The notes under the pieces: generated by a model | What the model saw: only the letters and a program-made list of their open reading frames with translations | What the model was told of the DNA's origin: nothing | The model's database searches: none | Shown: one piece after another, positions 11,840 to 22,632 of the stretch | Position numbering within the stretch: position 1 is the first letter of the stretch | Layout of the letters: each line of letters begins with the position of its first letter | Position numbers and translations under genes: made by a program | Source: Monoplex corrugatus | Lineage: Eukaryota; Mollusca; Gastropoda; Littorinimorpha; Ranellidae | Length of the DNA: 64,000 nt | Reading direction: 5' to 3' | Assembly: GCA_030674185.1 (NCBI GenBank) | Contig: JAPXFY010000021.1 | Span: forward strand, 73,264,669-73,328,668

Positions 11840-12545
11840 ATGGAATGGCTGTCAAACGCCAACGGGAGGGCAAAAAGAGATAATAGTAACACAAGAGATG
11901 AAGAAAGAAGAAGATGCCACAAGACTTCACAAGGCAGTTCAGCAAGGCCAACAGGGGCAGTAGACGACTTGGGGAAAGCAATCCAAAGACGTCTAAGCTG
12001 GAATGACTTGTGGCATATGGCTCCTCTCAGAATCAGTTTCATCCTCAGATCTGTGTATGACGTCCTTTCTGCGAATGTTAATCTGGTGAAATGAGGGAAA
12101 TCAGATAATCCTGTCTACCCACTCTGCCAGGGCAAACAGTGGACTATGTCATGAGCTCTTGCAAGGTAGAACTAAACCAAAGAAGGTACACATGGAGGCA
12201 CAACTGAGTTCTTCAAGAGATCGCACAAGCAATCAGACTGCGATCAGCTCTGCCAGAGAAAAAAACTTGCCACCAGAAGCTCCAACAACCTTCTACATGG
12301 CAGGAGGTAGAAAAATGTGGCCTGAAAAAGATGCGACACCCAGAGCATGGAAGCAGGGTCTCCTAGATAAAAGGGAGGACTTGGAGTGCATGGCAAATCT
12401 CCCACAATGCACAAAACACCCATAAATCATCAGCAGGAGTGTCATGAGACCAGACATAGTTCTCCACTCCCATTATCCAAACAAGTGATTCTGATCAAGC
12501 TCACTGTACCATACGAAAGCAGAATTGAGGTGTAAGACTTCATAG
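11840..12545 (+). pseudogene. Decayed LINE C-terminus: zinc knuckle plus restriction-like endonuclease
   Basis: Across two or three frames the translation reads LSWNDLWHMAPLRISF, then a knuckle with the spacing C-x2-C ... H ... C (first Cys now Tyr: VYPLCQGK ... VMSSCK), then YTWRHN, then GLLDKREDLE. It ends with MRPDIVLHS followed, one frame away, by LIKLTVPYES. RPDI plus a downstream LTVPYE is the pattern of the PD-(D/E)XK endonuclease at the C-terminus of R2/NeSL-type LINEs. At least two stops and two frame changes are present. The RT part is absent, so this is a 5'-truncated copy. Confidence 0.6.
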
Positions 12546-12574
12546 GGCTTAAAATTCCCCCATATGTTGCTGGT

Positions 12575-12690
12575 GACAGAAAGCCAAGTGGTTAAGTCAT
12601 CCGTCACAAGGGTGACTTTGCCTTGAGAAATCTGACCACACAGGATGCACAGGTTTGATTCTAGGTGGAGGACAAATTAAAAAAAAAGAA
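12575..12690 (+). mobile_element. tRNA-derived SINE
   Basis: An A-box-like AGCCAAGTGGTTAAG (12574-12595) is followed about 60 bp later by a B-box-like GGTTTGATTCT, then TAGGTGGAGG and an A-rich tail with eight or more A. The box spacing is wider than in a tRNA and the B box has two changes, so this is a SINE head and not a tRNA gene. Confidence 0.5.
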
Positions 12691-13966
12691 AGGCGACAGC
12701 AGAGGGGGCAACTAGTAGTCATGATCTGGATGCGGCCTGGCCCCCTTAGAATGTCAGGAGTTAAGGGCTGAAACACTTGCTTGACGGGGATTTCTACTCT
12801 GAGGACCTTCTGCTGTCTGGCTCTCCCCAAAGTTTCTTACTACTAACAGATTTTCAGTGTCACCGACTCTCCCACACTTTGGATACTACTAAGCATTTCT
12901 TACCAACACACCCTGCTCCTCATCTGAACACCTGCTATATCCCATTACACTAGGCAGGCAGATAACGAGGTTTCATGGTCACTTCGTTTGCGTAGCTCTT
13001 ATTTTTTAGCCGCTCAAACTGTTGGTACGAATGACAGCATCAGTTTCACTAACCGCTACTGATGTTTGCCGGACTGAGGACTGAACGGGTTAAGTTTCCG
13101 CTCCAGTGTTGGCTGGCCCAGAATTCAAGGGGAAAGGTGTCGCCTGGAACTAACGCGCAGTTTCAGTTGTCATGTGGCCATGATATCCTGCACGAGTTGG
13201 CAGTGAACAGCCAGCGGGTGCTCTTTCAACCTCGGCACAGCCTATGCTTGTCAGTTTTGTCAGCTATCAGTGTAATCGAGTAGGCCTAACTAGTGTGATC
13301 AGCTGACCGATTAAAATATGACATTTCGTTTATTGTCAGCAGTATAATAGTGTTAAAGATGGGACAATGGACTTTCTACAAGCATGAAGCACTAATGATG
13401 TTCTGTTAAGAAAGTGGTGTATGAGCTGGTTTGTAAAAGTCAGTGAAGTAAAACAATGGAATGGTAACTGAAGCAGAGGATCCAAAATGTGATGCTTTTT
13501 CAACCAGGTCTTGACTATGCACTAATTTAAAAACAAGTGGGAATGTTGTAAGATGCATGCACTACACGATTGTTAGATCACTTCGTCAATAACATTTACC
13601 CAATTTAAAAGATAGGCCATTTTTACAACATCAGTAAACAGGGCAGCAGCAGTAATTGTTACGATAATAATGACATTTATAGCACATGTCTCATGGGTGA
13701 GAGCACGCCTATAATCACAGAAAACAAACTATGCACGCCGTACATCGTGGATATGGAATTACCCACGCTAGTTTTAGAGAGACGAGCTTCCTCTCCTGTG
13801 TGCATGTCACACGGGGTAGGGGTGGCATCACAAGTACCGACCGATATTTGGAACAAAGAACTGACCTGCTGACCCCTGAAATCTGAGCCATGCGTGTCCG
13901 CAATTTTCGGCCTTGCAAAGAGAGATCTTGGTCAAGAGAAATTTGCCAATGTATCTATTGTATAAA
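12691..13966. other. Unassigned sequence
   Basis: No supported gene. A 73-codon frame at 13062-13283 has no features I recognise. Confidence 0.5.
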
Positions 13967-14034
13967 TCTCTGGCACACCTCTTACTACTTTTACCCCAGT
14001 CTCACAAGAAGAAATTTTCAACACAATCAGATCC

Positions 14035-15389
14035 ATGTCGTTCAAAACCTGCGAACTGGATCCTCTTCCAGGTTCTCTCTACTCCGACTATCTCCCTACT
14101 CTCCTCCCATTCATCACTGACATCATCAACACTTCTTTTCAAACTGGAACTGTCCCAGATTCTTTCAAGTCTGCTATTGTTCACCCTCTCCTCAAGAAAC
14201 ACAATTTAGACCCAAATGAACTGAAAAATTACCGGCCTATCTCTAATCTCTCTTTCTTGTCAAAACTCCTTGAAAAAGTCGTCCTCAACCAGCTGAACTC
14301 TCACCTGTCTGCCAACAATCTTCTCAATCCTTTCCAGTCAGCCTACCGCCAGTGCCATAGCACTGAAACTGCCCTACTACACATTCTCAACAATCTCCTC
14401 CTTGCAACTGATACTGGCAAAATCTCTCTCCTCACACTCCTTGATCTGTCTGCAGGCTTTGATACCATTGACCATGGTATTCTCCTTTCTAGACTTCATC
14501 ATACTTTTGGCATCTCTGACATTGCTCTCTCCTGGTTCACTTCATATCTATCAAACAGAAAACAAACTGTTCTCATCAATGGCACTTACTCTCAACCTGC
14601 ATACCTGACCTGTGGTGTTCCACAAGGATCTGTCCTTGGCCCTGTTCTTTTCACTCTTTATACCTCCCCCTGTCCACCATCATCAATTCCCACTCTAAAA
14701 AACACCACTTCTATGCTGATGACACCCAACTTCAAGACAGTGACTCACCTGATAATATACAGCGCCTGTTGACTCGCACCACTGAGTTACTCGACATTAA
14801 GAACTGGATGACGTTCAACAAACTTCAGCTTAATGACGACAAGACAGAAGCTATCCTCAATGGCACCCGTCAGAAACTTTCTCAGCTGCCTCCTCTTTCT
14901 CTCCCATTATGTAACACATCAGTCCCAATTTCTGATTCAGCTAAAAAGCTTGGTGTCTGCATTGACTCTACCCTGTCCATGAACAACTTTGTTTCTCAAA
15001 CTGCCAGATCTTGCTACTATCATCTCCATCGTATAAGCCTGATCAGGAAGTATCTCTCTGTCGAAACAACTGCAAAACTCGTTCTCTCCTTCATAATGTC
15101 TCGCATTGACTATTGCAATTCACTCCTGTCTGGTCTTCCTGCCTCCACCATTCACATCCTACAGCGCATTCAAAACAATGCTGTACGCCTTGTACTCAAA
15201 AAGAAAAAAGCTGACCACATATCTCCTCTCCTGGCACAACTTCACTGGCTCCCTGTATCAAAGCGCATACAGTACAAACTAGACACCATGTGCTACAAAA
15301 GCCTCAATAACGCAGCCCCCATTACCTGTCAAGCCTACTTGAGATCTATGTTCCCTCATGTACCCTCCGCTCTGCCTCCGATCCTCTGA
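14035..15389 (+). pseudogene. L2-like reverse transcriptase fragment
   Basis: Two overlapping frames (14035-14772 and 14769-15389) hold RT motifs from ELKNYRPISNLSFLSK through LLDLSAGFDTIDHG (Ala to Gly next to the catalytic Asp) and GVPQGSVLGP. The YADD block near 14716 has slipped out of frame. A lost base after GCAGCCCCC near 15320 removes the normal C-terminal frame. Inactive. Confidence 0.85.
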
Positions 15390-15708
15390 CTTTTCGCTTT
15401 CCACGCACTAAGCTCAATACCTATGGTCCACGAGCCTTCTCTGTTTCTGGTCCACTCTCCTGGAACAAACTTCCTCTCTCAGTCCGTCAGCAACCTACTT
15501 TTGTCTCCTTCAAGTCCGCTCTCAAAACTCAACCTTTTCTCCTCTGCATAAAATCCTAACCTCACTCAACCCCCTCTGCAGCCTGTCTCCGCTCGGAGGG
15601 GAATCACATTGTTATAATATATAATTGTATGTGATATGCTCTCTATAATTTTCCATTGCTTTTATTCTTGCTTTTATTGCTTTTATTCTTTCTCCCCATT
15701 TATAGCCA

Positions 15709-15711
<3 letters not shown>

Positions 15712-15764
<53 letters not shown>

Positions 15765-15786
15765 CGTGCGTGTGTGTGTGTGCGTA

Positions 15787-15825
<39 letters not shown>

Positions 15826-15836
15826 TGTGTGTCTGT
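15712..15836. repeat. (GT)n/(GTGC)n tract in L2-like 3' UTR
   Basis: Lies between CCATTTATAGCCATGC and CTGTTTCAGCGCTTAG, as in every other copy of the family here. The second half has drifted to GTGC repeats. Confidence 0.95.
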
Positions 15837-15890
15837 TTCAGCGCTTAGATTTGATTTTATCAAGATTTTGCGCTATATAAATATACATAC

Positions 15891-16086
15891 ACACACACAG
15901 GCCAGTGCGCACAATCTACTGAATCACGGCAATGGTTTATGTAAGTCACTACCAAAAATAACTCCAGGTGAAATTTCTGCCTTCATTTTCAATCAACAAA
16001 ATGACGTTCACACTGACAAATACCTCCAAATACACCGAAAATGATCCTAGAAACAATAAACCACCACGAAAACAGATGTTCTAATA
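15891..16086. other. Spacer between two L2-like copies
   Basis: About 200 bp with nothing recognisable. Confidence 0.5.
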
Positions 16087-16314
16087 ATAATAATAATATA
16101 TTTTATTTATATAGCGCAAAATCTTGACAAAATCAAATCTAAGCGCTGAGCGTATACATGCATACATACCTACATACATATGAGCGTATACATGCATACA
16201 TACATGCTTACATACTTACATACATAAATCTAAGCTGAGCGTATACATGCATACATACATACATAAAACTAAGCGTATACATACATACATACATACGTAC
16301 GCACATGCATACAT
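16087..16314 (-). repeat. Solo L2-like 3' end followed by a TACATACATGCATAC minisatellite
   Basis: 16087-16149 is a TAA tail plus TTTATATAGCGCAAAATC through AAGCGCTGAGCG, i.e. only the terminal 65 bp of the LINE. The piece AAATCTAAGC(GC)TGAGCG plus TATACATGCATAC then recurs about three times up to 16314, where the tail of copy C starts. A terminal LINE fragment appears to have been tandemly duplicated with a growing CATA repeat. Confidence 0.75.
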
Positions 16315-16399
16315 AATAATTACAATATTTATATAGCGCAAATCTCGACAAAATCAAATCCAAGCGCCGAAAAGACACACACGCACACACGCACGCACG

Positions 16400-16479
<80 letters not shown>

Positions 16480-16580
16480 ACACATGCATGGCCACAAATG
16501 GGGGAGAAAGAATAAAAGCAATAAAAGCAAGAATAAAACCAATGGAAAACCACAGAGAGCACATCATATACAATTATATA

Positions 16581-19500
16581 TTAAAACAAAGTGATTCCCC
16601 TCCGAGCGGAGACAGGCTGCAGAGGGGGGTTGAGTGAGGTTAGGATTTTATGCAGAGGAGAAAAGGTGAGTTTTGAGAGCGGACTTGAAGGAGGCAAAAG
16701 TAGGTTGCTGACGGACTGAGAGAGGAAGTTTGTTCCAGGAGAGTGGACCAGAAACAGAGAAGGCTCGTGGACCATAGGTATTAGCTTAGTGCGTGGAAAG
16801 CGAAAAGTCAGAGGATCGGAGGCAGAGCGGAGGGTACGTGAGGGAACATAGATCTCAAGTAGGCTTGACAGGTAATGGGGGGCTGCGTTATTGAGGCTTT
16901 TGTAGCACATGGTGTCTAGTTTGTACTGTATGCGCTTTGATACAGGGAGCCAGTGAAGTTGTGCCAGGAGAGGAGATATGTGGTCAGCTTTTTTCTTTTT
17001 GAGTACAAGGCGTACAGCATTGTTTTGAATGCGCTGTAGGATGTGAATGGTGGAGGCAGGAAGACCAGACAGGAGTGAATTGCAATAGTCAATGCGAGAC
17101 ATTATGAAGGAGAGAACGAGTTTTGCAGTTGTTTCGACAGAGAGATACTTCCTGATCAGGCTTATACGATGGAGATGATAGAAGCAAGATCTGGCAGTTT
17201 GAGAAACAAAGTTGTTCATGGACAGGGTAGAGTCAATGCAGACACCAAGGTTTTTAGCTGAATCAGAAATTGGGACTGATGTGTTACATAATGGGAGAGA
17301 AAGAGGAGGCAGCTGGGAAAGTTTCTGACGGGTGCCAATGAGGATAGCTTCTGTCTTGTCGTCATTAAGCTGAAGTCTATTGTGTGTCATCCAGTTCTTA
17401 ATGTCCGAGTAACACTCAGTGGTGCGAGTCAACAGGCGCTGTATATTATCAGGTGAGTCACTATCTTGAAGTTGGGTGTCATCAGCATAGAAGTGGTGTT
17501 TTATAGAGTGGGAGTTGATGATGGTGGACAGGGGGGAGGTATAAAGAGTGAAAAGAACAGGGCCAAGGACAGATCCTTGTGGAACACCACAGGTCAGGTA
17601 TGCAGGTTGAGAGTAAGTGCCATTGATGATAACAGTTTGTTTTCTGTTTGATAAATACGAAGTGAAAAAGGAGAGAGCAATGTCAGAGATGCCAAAAGTA
17701 TGATGAAGTCTAGAAAGGAGAATACCATGGTCAATGGTATCGAAAGCTGCAGACAGATCAAGGAGTGTGAGGAGAGAGACTTTGCCAGTATCAGTTGCAA
17801 GGAGGAGATTGTTGAGAATGTGTAGTAGGGCAGTTTCAGTGCTATGGCACTGGCGGTAGGCTGACTGGAAAGGATTGAGAAGATTGTTGGCAGACAGGTG
17901 AGAGTTCAGCTGGTTGAGGACGACTTTTTCAAGGAGTTTTGACAAGAAAGAGAGATTAGAGATAGGCCGGTAATTTTTCAGTTCATTTGGGTCTAAATTG
18001 TGTTTCTTGAGGAGAGGGTGAACAATAGCAGACTTGAAAGAATCTGGGACAGTTCCAGTTTGAAAAGAAGTGTTGATGATGTCAGTGATGAATGGGAGGA
18101 GAGTAGGGAGACAATCGGAGTAGAGAGAACCTGGAAGAGGATCCAGTTCGCAGGTTTTGAACGACATGGATCTGATTGTGTTGAAAATTTCTTCTTGTGA
18201 GACTGGGGTAAAAGTAGTGAGAGGTGTGCCAGAGAAGGAAGGGTCAGGTGGGCATGGTTGACAGGGTGTCCTGTCAAGCCTGTCACGAAGAGTTTGTATT
18301 TTGGTGGTGAAATACTTAGAGAATACAGATGGGAGTTCTTCATTTGTATGTTTTGTTGGGAGAGGTAAGTCTTTTCGTGTGCCAAGGAGATGATTCATGG
18401 TTGTAAAGAGTTCTTTTGAAGAAGAGGCATTCAGGATTTTGGTTTGGAAATAGCTTGTTTTTGCAGATGCGATGAGGGTGGATACTTTTGTTTTAGAGGC
18501 TTGGAAAAGTTGCCTGTGTACAGTGAGTTTGGATTTGCGCCAGCGGCGCTCTGCTCTGCGGCGGGCACGTTTTGCACAGGCAATCTCATGAGTGAGCCAG
18601 GGGGTAGGGGGGCGGTCAGGTAAAAGACGGGTTGTGGCTGGAGCATGAGTGTCCAGAAGATGGTGGAGAGTAGTATAGAATTCATCGGCAAGGTTATGTG
18701 ACTTTTCAGAAAGGAGACGGGAGGCATCAGATGAAAATGTGGAGAGGTCGATAGATTTGAGATTGCGTCGAGTCACTGTGCGCGTAGTACGGGAAGGAGG
18801 AGAAATGTCAAGAGAACAGAGAATTGCAGAGTGGTCAGATGGAAGGGCTGAAGTTAGACGGGTAGAAAGAACTAAGCAGTTGTTAGTAGCTGAATTGTGG
18901 TGATCACGAGAAATGATCCAGTCAAGAATGTGACCTTTTTGATGGGTTGGTTCAGAAATGTGTTGAGTCATATTGTGATTGGACAGAGAGTTGATGATAT
19001 GTCTTGTGTCATAACGGTGAGTGTTGTCATAGTGGACATTGATGTCACCTAGAATGATGAGATTTCCAGGTAAGAGGCAGTAGTGGTCAAGCAGTTGGTC
19101 AAAGTCAGAGAGAAACGTGGATGTGGTGAGTTTGTTGGCAGAGCTAGGTGGAGGTCGATAGACACAGGAGAAGGTGATGGGGTGAGGGGTGGATTGGAAG
19201 GATACTTCAACGTGCTCGAAAGAAGGATGGGAGAAAGGCAGAGACTGCGAGAAAGATAGGCGGGAATGGAGTGAGTCGTTGTAGAGGATGGCGATACCGC
19301 CACCTCGAGATGAGCGATGGAAAGAAGCAAGCCTGTAACCACTCGGAGTGAGGCTAGCATGTATAGGTTCATGACCAAGGGGGTTAAGCCATGTCTCTGT
19401 AATAAAAGCAATGTCAACGTGCTCATCAGCGATAAAATCGGCAATGACCTCGGCTTTGCCATCTTTGCATATTGATTGAGCGTTAAAAAGGCATAGTTTA

Positions 19501-19898
19501 AGTTTATCATATGGCGACGGCCGAGGTGGCGAAGAAGGCGGCACCGACGGGACAAAAGACGAAGGCGACACCAGCGGGGCAGAAGACGAAGGCAGCAACG
19601 ATGGAACAGAAGAAGAAGACAAAGGTAGCACCGGCGGGACAGAAGACGAGGGCAGCGCCGGCGGGACAGAAGACGAAGGCAGCACCGGCGGGACAGAAGG
19701 CGAAGGCGGCACCACCAGGACAGAAGGCGAAGGCGAAGATGGCAGAGGAGGAGACAAAGCCCGCAGCAGCGAGGTCGAAGGCAGGGGCAGTGGAGGAGAC
19801 GAGGAAGCAGAAAAAGAAAGTGCGTCGGGCTGGCATTTATGCATGGGGTACACCCTGACAAACGCACTGAAAGTCAACCCCACAACACTCCCAGACAT
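16581..19898 (-). CDS. L2-like endonuclease-reverse transcriptase, 1105 codons, nearly intact
   Basis: Residues 1-130 are low-complexity Pro/Ser/Val, encoded by a tandem DNA repeat. The APE endonuclease starts near residue 132 (LKLCLFNAQSICKDG), with ITETWL, GDINVHYDN near 283 and SDHSAILCS near 353. The RT runs from NYRPISNLSFLSK through LLDLSAAFDTIDHG, GVPQGSVLGP and FYADDTQL near 803, so all catalytic Asp residues remain. One base is missing near 16782 (TTAGC here, TTGAGC in the copy at 28.2 kb). This shifts the last 40-50 residues out of the family frame ([14 protein letters not shown]) into an alternative frame ending at 16581. It acts, if at all, in target-primed reverse transcription in the nucleus. 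The first Met at 19898 is the only upstream start I can offer. Confidence 0.85.
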   Translation of the reverse strand: MSGSVVGLTFSAFVRVYPMHKCQPDALSFSASSSPPLPLPSTSLLRALSPPLPSSPSPSVLVVPPSPSVPPVLPSSSVPPALPSSSVPPVLPLSSSSVPSLLPSSSAPLVSPSSFVPSVPPSSPPRPSPYDKLKLCLFNAQSICKDGKAEVIADFIADEHVDIAFITETWLNPLGHEPIHASLTPSGYRLASFHRSSRGGGIAILYNDSLHSRLSFSQSLPFSHPSFEHVEVSFQSTPHPITFSCVYRPPPSSANKLTTSTFLSDFDQLLDHYCLLPGNLIILGDINVHYDNTHRYDTRHIINSLSNHNMTQHISEPTHQKGHILDWIISRDHHNSATNNCLVLSTRLTSALPSDHSAILCSLDISPPSRTTRTVTRRNLKSIDLSTFSSDASRLLSEKSHNLADEFYTTLHHLLDTHAPATTRLLPDRPPTPWLTHEIACAKRARRRAERRWRKSKLTVHRQLFQASKTKVSTLIASAKTSYFQTKILNASSSKELFTTMNHLLGTRKDLPLPTKHTNEELPSVFSKYFTTKIQTLRDRLDRTPCQPCPPDPSFSGTPLTTFTPVSQEEIFNTIRSMSFKTCELDPLPGSLYSDCLPTLLPFITDIINTSFQTGTVPDSFKSAIVHPLLKKHNLDPNELKNYRPISNLSFLSKLLEKVVLNQLNSHLSANNLLNPFQSAYRQCHSTETALLHILNNLLLATDTGKVSLLTLLDLSAAFDTIDHGILLSRLHHTFGISDIALSFFTSYLSNRKQTVIINGTYSQPAYLTCGVPQGSVLGPVLFTLYTSPLSTIINSHSIKHHFYADDTQLQDSDSPDNIQRLLTRTTECYSDIKNWMTHNRLQLNDDKTEAILIGTRQKLSQLPPLSLPLCNTSVPISDSAKNLGVCIDSTLSMNNFVSQTARSCFYHLHRISLIRKYLSVETTAKLVLSFIMSRIDYCNSLLSGLPASTIHILQRIQNNAVRLVLKKKKADHISPLLAQLHWLPVSKRIQYKLDTMCYKSLNNAAPHYLSSLLEIYVPSRTLRSASDPLTFRFPRTKLIPMVHEPSLFLVHSPGTNFLSQSVSNLLLPPSSPLSKLTFSPLHKILTSLNPPLQPVSARRGITLF
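19507..19800. repeat. In-frame 30-bp repeat coding the L2-like N-terminus
   Basis: Imperfect units around GCGGGACAGAAGACGAAGGC(AGCACC) repeat about eight times with changes that mostly keep the frame. On the minus strand they encode PxxPSSSVPPVL-like units. The reverse (plus) strand is also open, giving an apparent Lys/Ala/Gln-rich frame that I take as a shadow. Confidence 0.85.
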
Positions 19899-19954
19899 TC
19901 TAACTTAACCCATAACGCCTTTCCAGGCATTTACACATCAGGTACACCTAACGC

Positions 19955-20790
19955 ATTGACAAACAAAGGGAGGGAACATGGGGGGACTTGGAGGGTAAGA
20001 GAGGAGGGAAACAAGGGGGAGGGAACTTGGAGGGAGCCAAGGGGAGGGGACCTGGAAGGTGAAAGAGAGGGGGAAACAAGGGGAGGGAACTTGGAGGGGG
20101 AAGGAGAGGGTAACCAAGGAGGGAACCAAGGGGAGGGAACTTGAAGGGGGAACCAAAGGGAAGGAACTTGGAGGGGGAACCAAAGGGAGGGGAACTTGGG
20201 GAGGGAACTTTGTGGGAACTTGGAGGGGGAACCAAGGAGAAGAAACTTGGGGGAGGGGGCAAGGGAGGGAACTTGGAGGGAGCCAAGGGGAAGGAACTTT
20301 TAGGGGGACCAAGAGAAGGTAACCTGGACGGGGAACCAAGGGGAGGAAACTTGGAGGTGGACTAAAAGGGTGAGAACCTGGAGGGGTAACCAAGGGTAGG
20401 AACTTGGATGGGGGACCAAGGGGAGGGAACTTCGAGGGGGGACCAGGGGAGGGAACTTGAAGGGGAGAACCAAGGGGAGGGAACTTGGAGGGGAACCAAA
20501 GGGAGGAAACGTGGAGGAGAGGAACCGAGGAGAGGGATCTTGGACAGGGTGAACCAAGGGCATATAATCTGGAGGGGCGAAGAAAGGGGAGGGAACTTGG
20601 AGAGAGGTAATCAAGGGCAGGGAACTTGGAGGGTAGACCAAAGGGAGGGAACTTGAAGAGGGCCCAAGGGGAGGGAACTTGGATTGGGGGAACCAATGGG
20701 AAGGAACTTTGAGGGGGAACCAAGGGAAGGGAACTTGAAGGGGGAAAACAAAGGGAGGGAACTTGGAGGGAAATCAAGTGGAGGGAAAAA
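19955..20790. repeat. G-rich minisatellite, unit about 26 bp
   Basis: Irregular repeats of GGGGAACCAAGGGGAGGGAA(CTTGGA). The plus strand is mostly G and A with runs of three to five G, so G-quadruplex formation is possible. Long frames on both strands are a by-product of the repeat. Confidence 0.9.
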
Positions 20791-21853
20791 GAGAGAAAAG
20801 AGACATATGGAGAGAGAAAGAGAGAGAGAGGAAGAGAAAGATAGTGAGAGAGAGAAGGAGACAGAGACGGAGGAAGAGAGACTGAGAGAGAGTCAGACAG
20901 AGAGAAAGAGCATAGATAGATCGATAGAAGAAGAAAGAATGAGAGACATAGAAATAAAAGTCGAGAGAGAGAGAAAAAAAAGAGAGAAAAGAGACATATG
21001 GAAGGAGAAAAAAGAGAGAGAGAGAGAGACAGACACATAGAGAAATAGAAAGAGAGAGAGGGGGGAGAGAGAGATGGTGAGAGAGAGAGAGAAAGAGACA
21101 GAAAGAGAGTGAGAGAGAGAGAGTCAGACAGAGAGAAAGAGAGAGAGGGAGAGAGAAATAGAGAGAGAGGGAAATAGAGAGAGAGAGAAAGAACGAGGGA
21201 GTGAGAGAGATAGAGATAGAAAGCAAGAGAGAGAGAGGCATATGGAGAGAGAGAAAGACAGAGAGAGATAGAGACAGAGACACACATAGAGATAGAAAGA
21301 GAGACAGAGAGACAGAGAGAGAGAGAGAGAGACAGAGAGACAGAGACAGAGAGAAAGAGAGAGAGAGAGAGAGATAAAGAGAGAGATATAGAGAATGAAA
21401 TAGAGATAGAGAGAGAGAGTGAGAAAAAGCCAGAGTCACAAAGAAAGAGAGAGAAAAGAGAGAGACAGAGAGAGAAAGAGAGAAAGATGGAGAGGGAGAG
21501 AAAAAAAGAGAGGGAGAGTGAGAGATGGATGGAGAAAGCGAGTGAGCAAGAGAGAGAGAGAGAAAGAGAGACAGAGACTGAGAGAGATAGGGAAGAGAAA
21601 ATGAGAGAGACAAACAGACAGACAGTGACAGAGACAAAGACAGAGACAGATAGAAAGAAAGAGAGAGAAAGAGAGACAAGTAGCGAGGGAGAGAAAGAGA
21701 CTGAAAGAGAGACAGAGAGAGAGAAAGAGAGAGCGGAAATGAGAAACAGAGAAATAGAGAAAGAGAGAGAGTGAGAAGGAGAGAGGGAAAGAAAGAGTGA
21801 TAGAGTGAGACAGAAAGAGAGAGATAGAGAAAGAAAGAGTGAGAGAGAGTGAG
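20776..21853. repeat. Polypurine (GA)n tract of about 1.1 kb
   Basis: The plus strand is almost entirely A and G (GAGAGA with AAAG, GACAGA and GATAGA variants). The opposite strand yields long Leu/Ser frames that are not genes. Confidence 0.97.
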
Positions 21854-22534
21854 TAACTTACAGAACTTAACAGAAAAACTAATCAACGCAAAATGCGAAA
21901 ATACCTTCAACATCAAAATCACACGAAACCTAGTGTTTTCAGTGTTGATCAAAATGTAATTACAGTATTTGACCTTATGATAATGCTTGTAAAATTATTT
22001 ATATATAAATGCAAAGTAGACCAATGTCGTCTGAACATACATAATTTTGAAAGACTGCTAAATCAGAGATTCAAAATGAAACAATATAATGCCAAAATAA
22101 CTTTCACTTGTCCATTTTTAATTCTCAGTGGAACAACTATGTGCCAATGTTCTCTCCATAGAAAACAGATTTTCTTCATGACATGTTCTTTAATTTTGAT
22201 GTACATAATGCAACCATCATTGATTAGAATATTTCTTATATGTATTGTAATTTACAGGTTGTTTCTGTGTGAACAATACTTGTCTTATATGTATAAATTG
22301 ATATCATTTCTGTTGTCACATTGTTTATTGATGATTGATTATCGTTAAGCAAAGGATTGTGGTTTGTGAAACTGGTTCATAGGGGAAATGTTGGCATGTG
22401 CTTAGATCTTATATTCATTTTTAAACTTCCAATGTAACTTGTAACTGAGAGCCAGGTTCAACCAGGTAGTCATCATTATGTATATTCTAAATGCTGTATG
22501 GAGTTCATATGTCAACATTCTTTTCATATGCGTA

Positions 22535-22536
<2 letters not shown>
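21854..22536. other. Unassigned AT-rich sequence
   Basis: A 151-codon frame at 21893-22348 has hydrophobic stretches but AT-driven composition and no motif I recognise. I do not call it a gene. Confidence 0.45.

Positions 22537-22631
<95 letters not shown>
22537..22631. repeat. (GT)n microsatellite
   Basis: About 47 uninterrupted GT units. Confidence 0.99.

Positions 22632-22632
<1 letters not shown>

Larger units (their letters stand above)
13967..15890 (+). mobile_element. L2-like LINE copy B, 5'-truncated
   Basis: Begins at CTCTGGCACACCTC, which corresponds to the linker just upstream of the RT domain in the longer copy at 16.3-19.9 kb. It runs through RT, the C-terminus, the 3' UTR with a (GT)n/(GC) tract (15712-15836) and the GCGCTATATAAAT end. 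The usual TTATT tail is missing; ATACATACACAC follows instead. Confidence 0.92.
16315..19905 (-). mobile_element. L2-like LINE copy C, longest in the window
   Basis: The 3' end at 16315 reads AATAATTACAATATTTATAT, then the GCGC stem, the CA tract (16374-16480) and the UTR block with GGGGGAGAAAGAATAAAAGC. The ORF follows. The 5' boundary is unclear and lies close to the ORF start at 19898; beyond it is G-rich repeat sequence. No separate ORF1 is visible upstream. Confidence 0.9.

Noticed and set aside
19938..21952. Minus-strand frames of 449 and 392 codons rich in Leu, Ser and Pro
   Set aside because: They are translations of the purine repeats; composition follows the DNA repeat and no start context or motif supports a gene.
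21893..22348. 151-codon frame as a membrane protein gene
   Set aside because: Hydrophobicity follows from AT-rich codons; no recognisable motif, splice context or codon bias.
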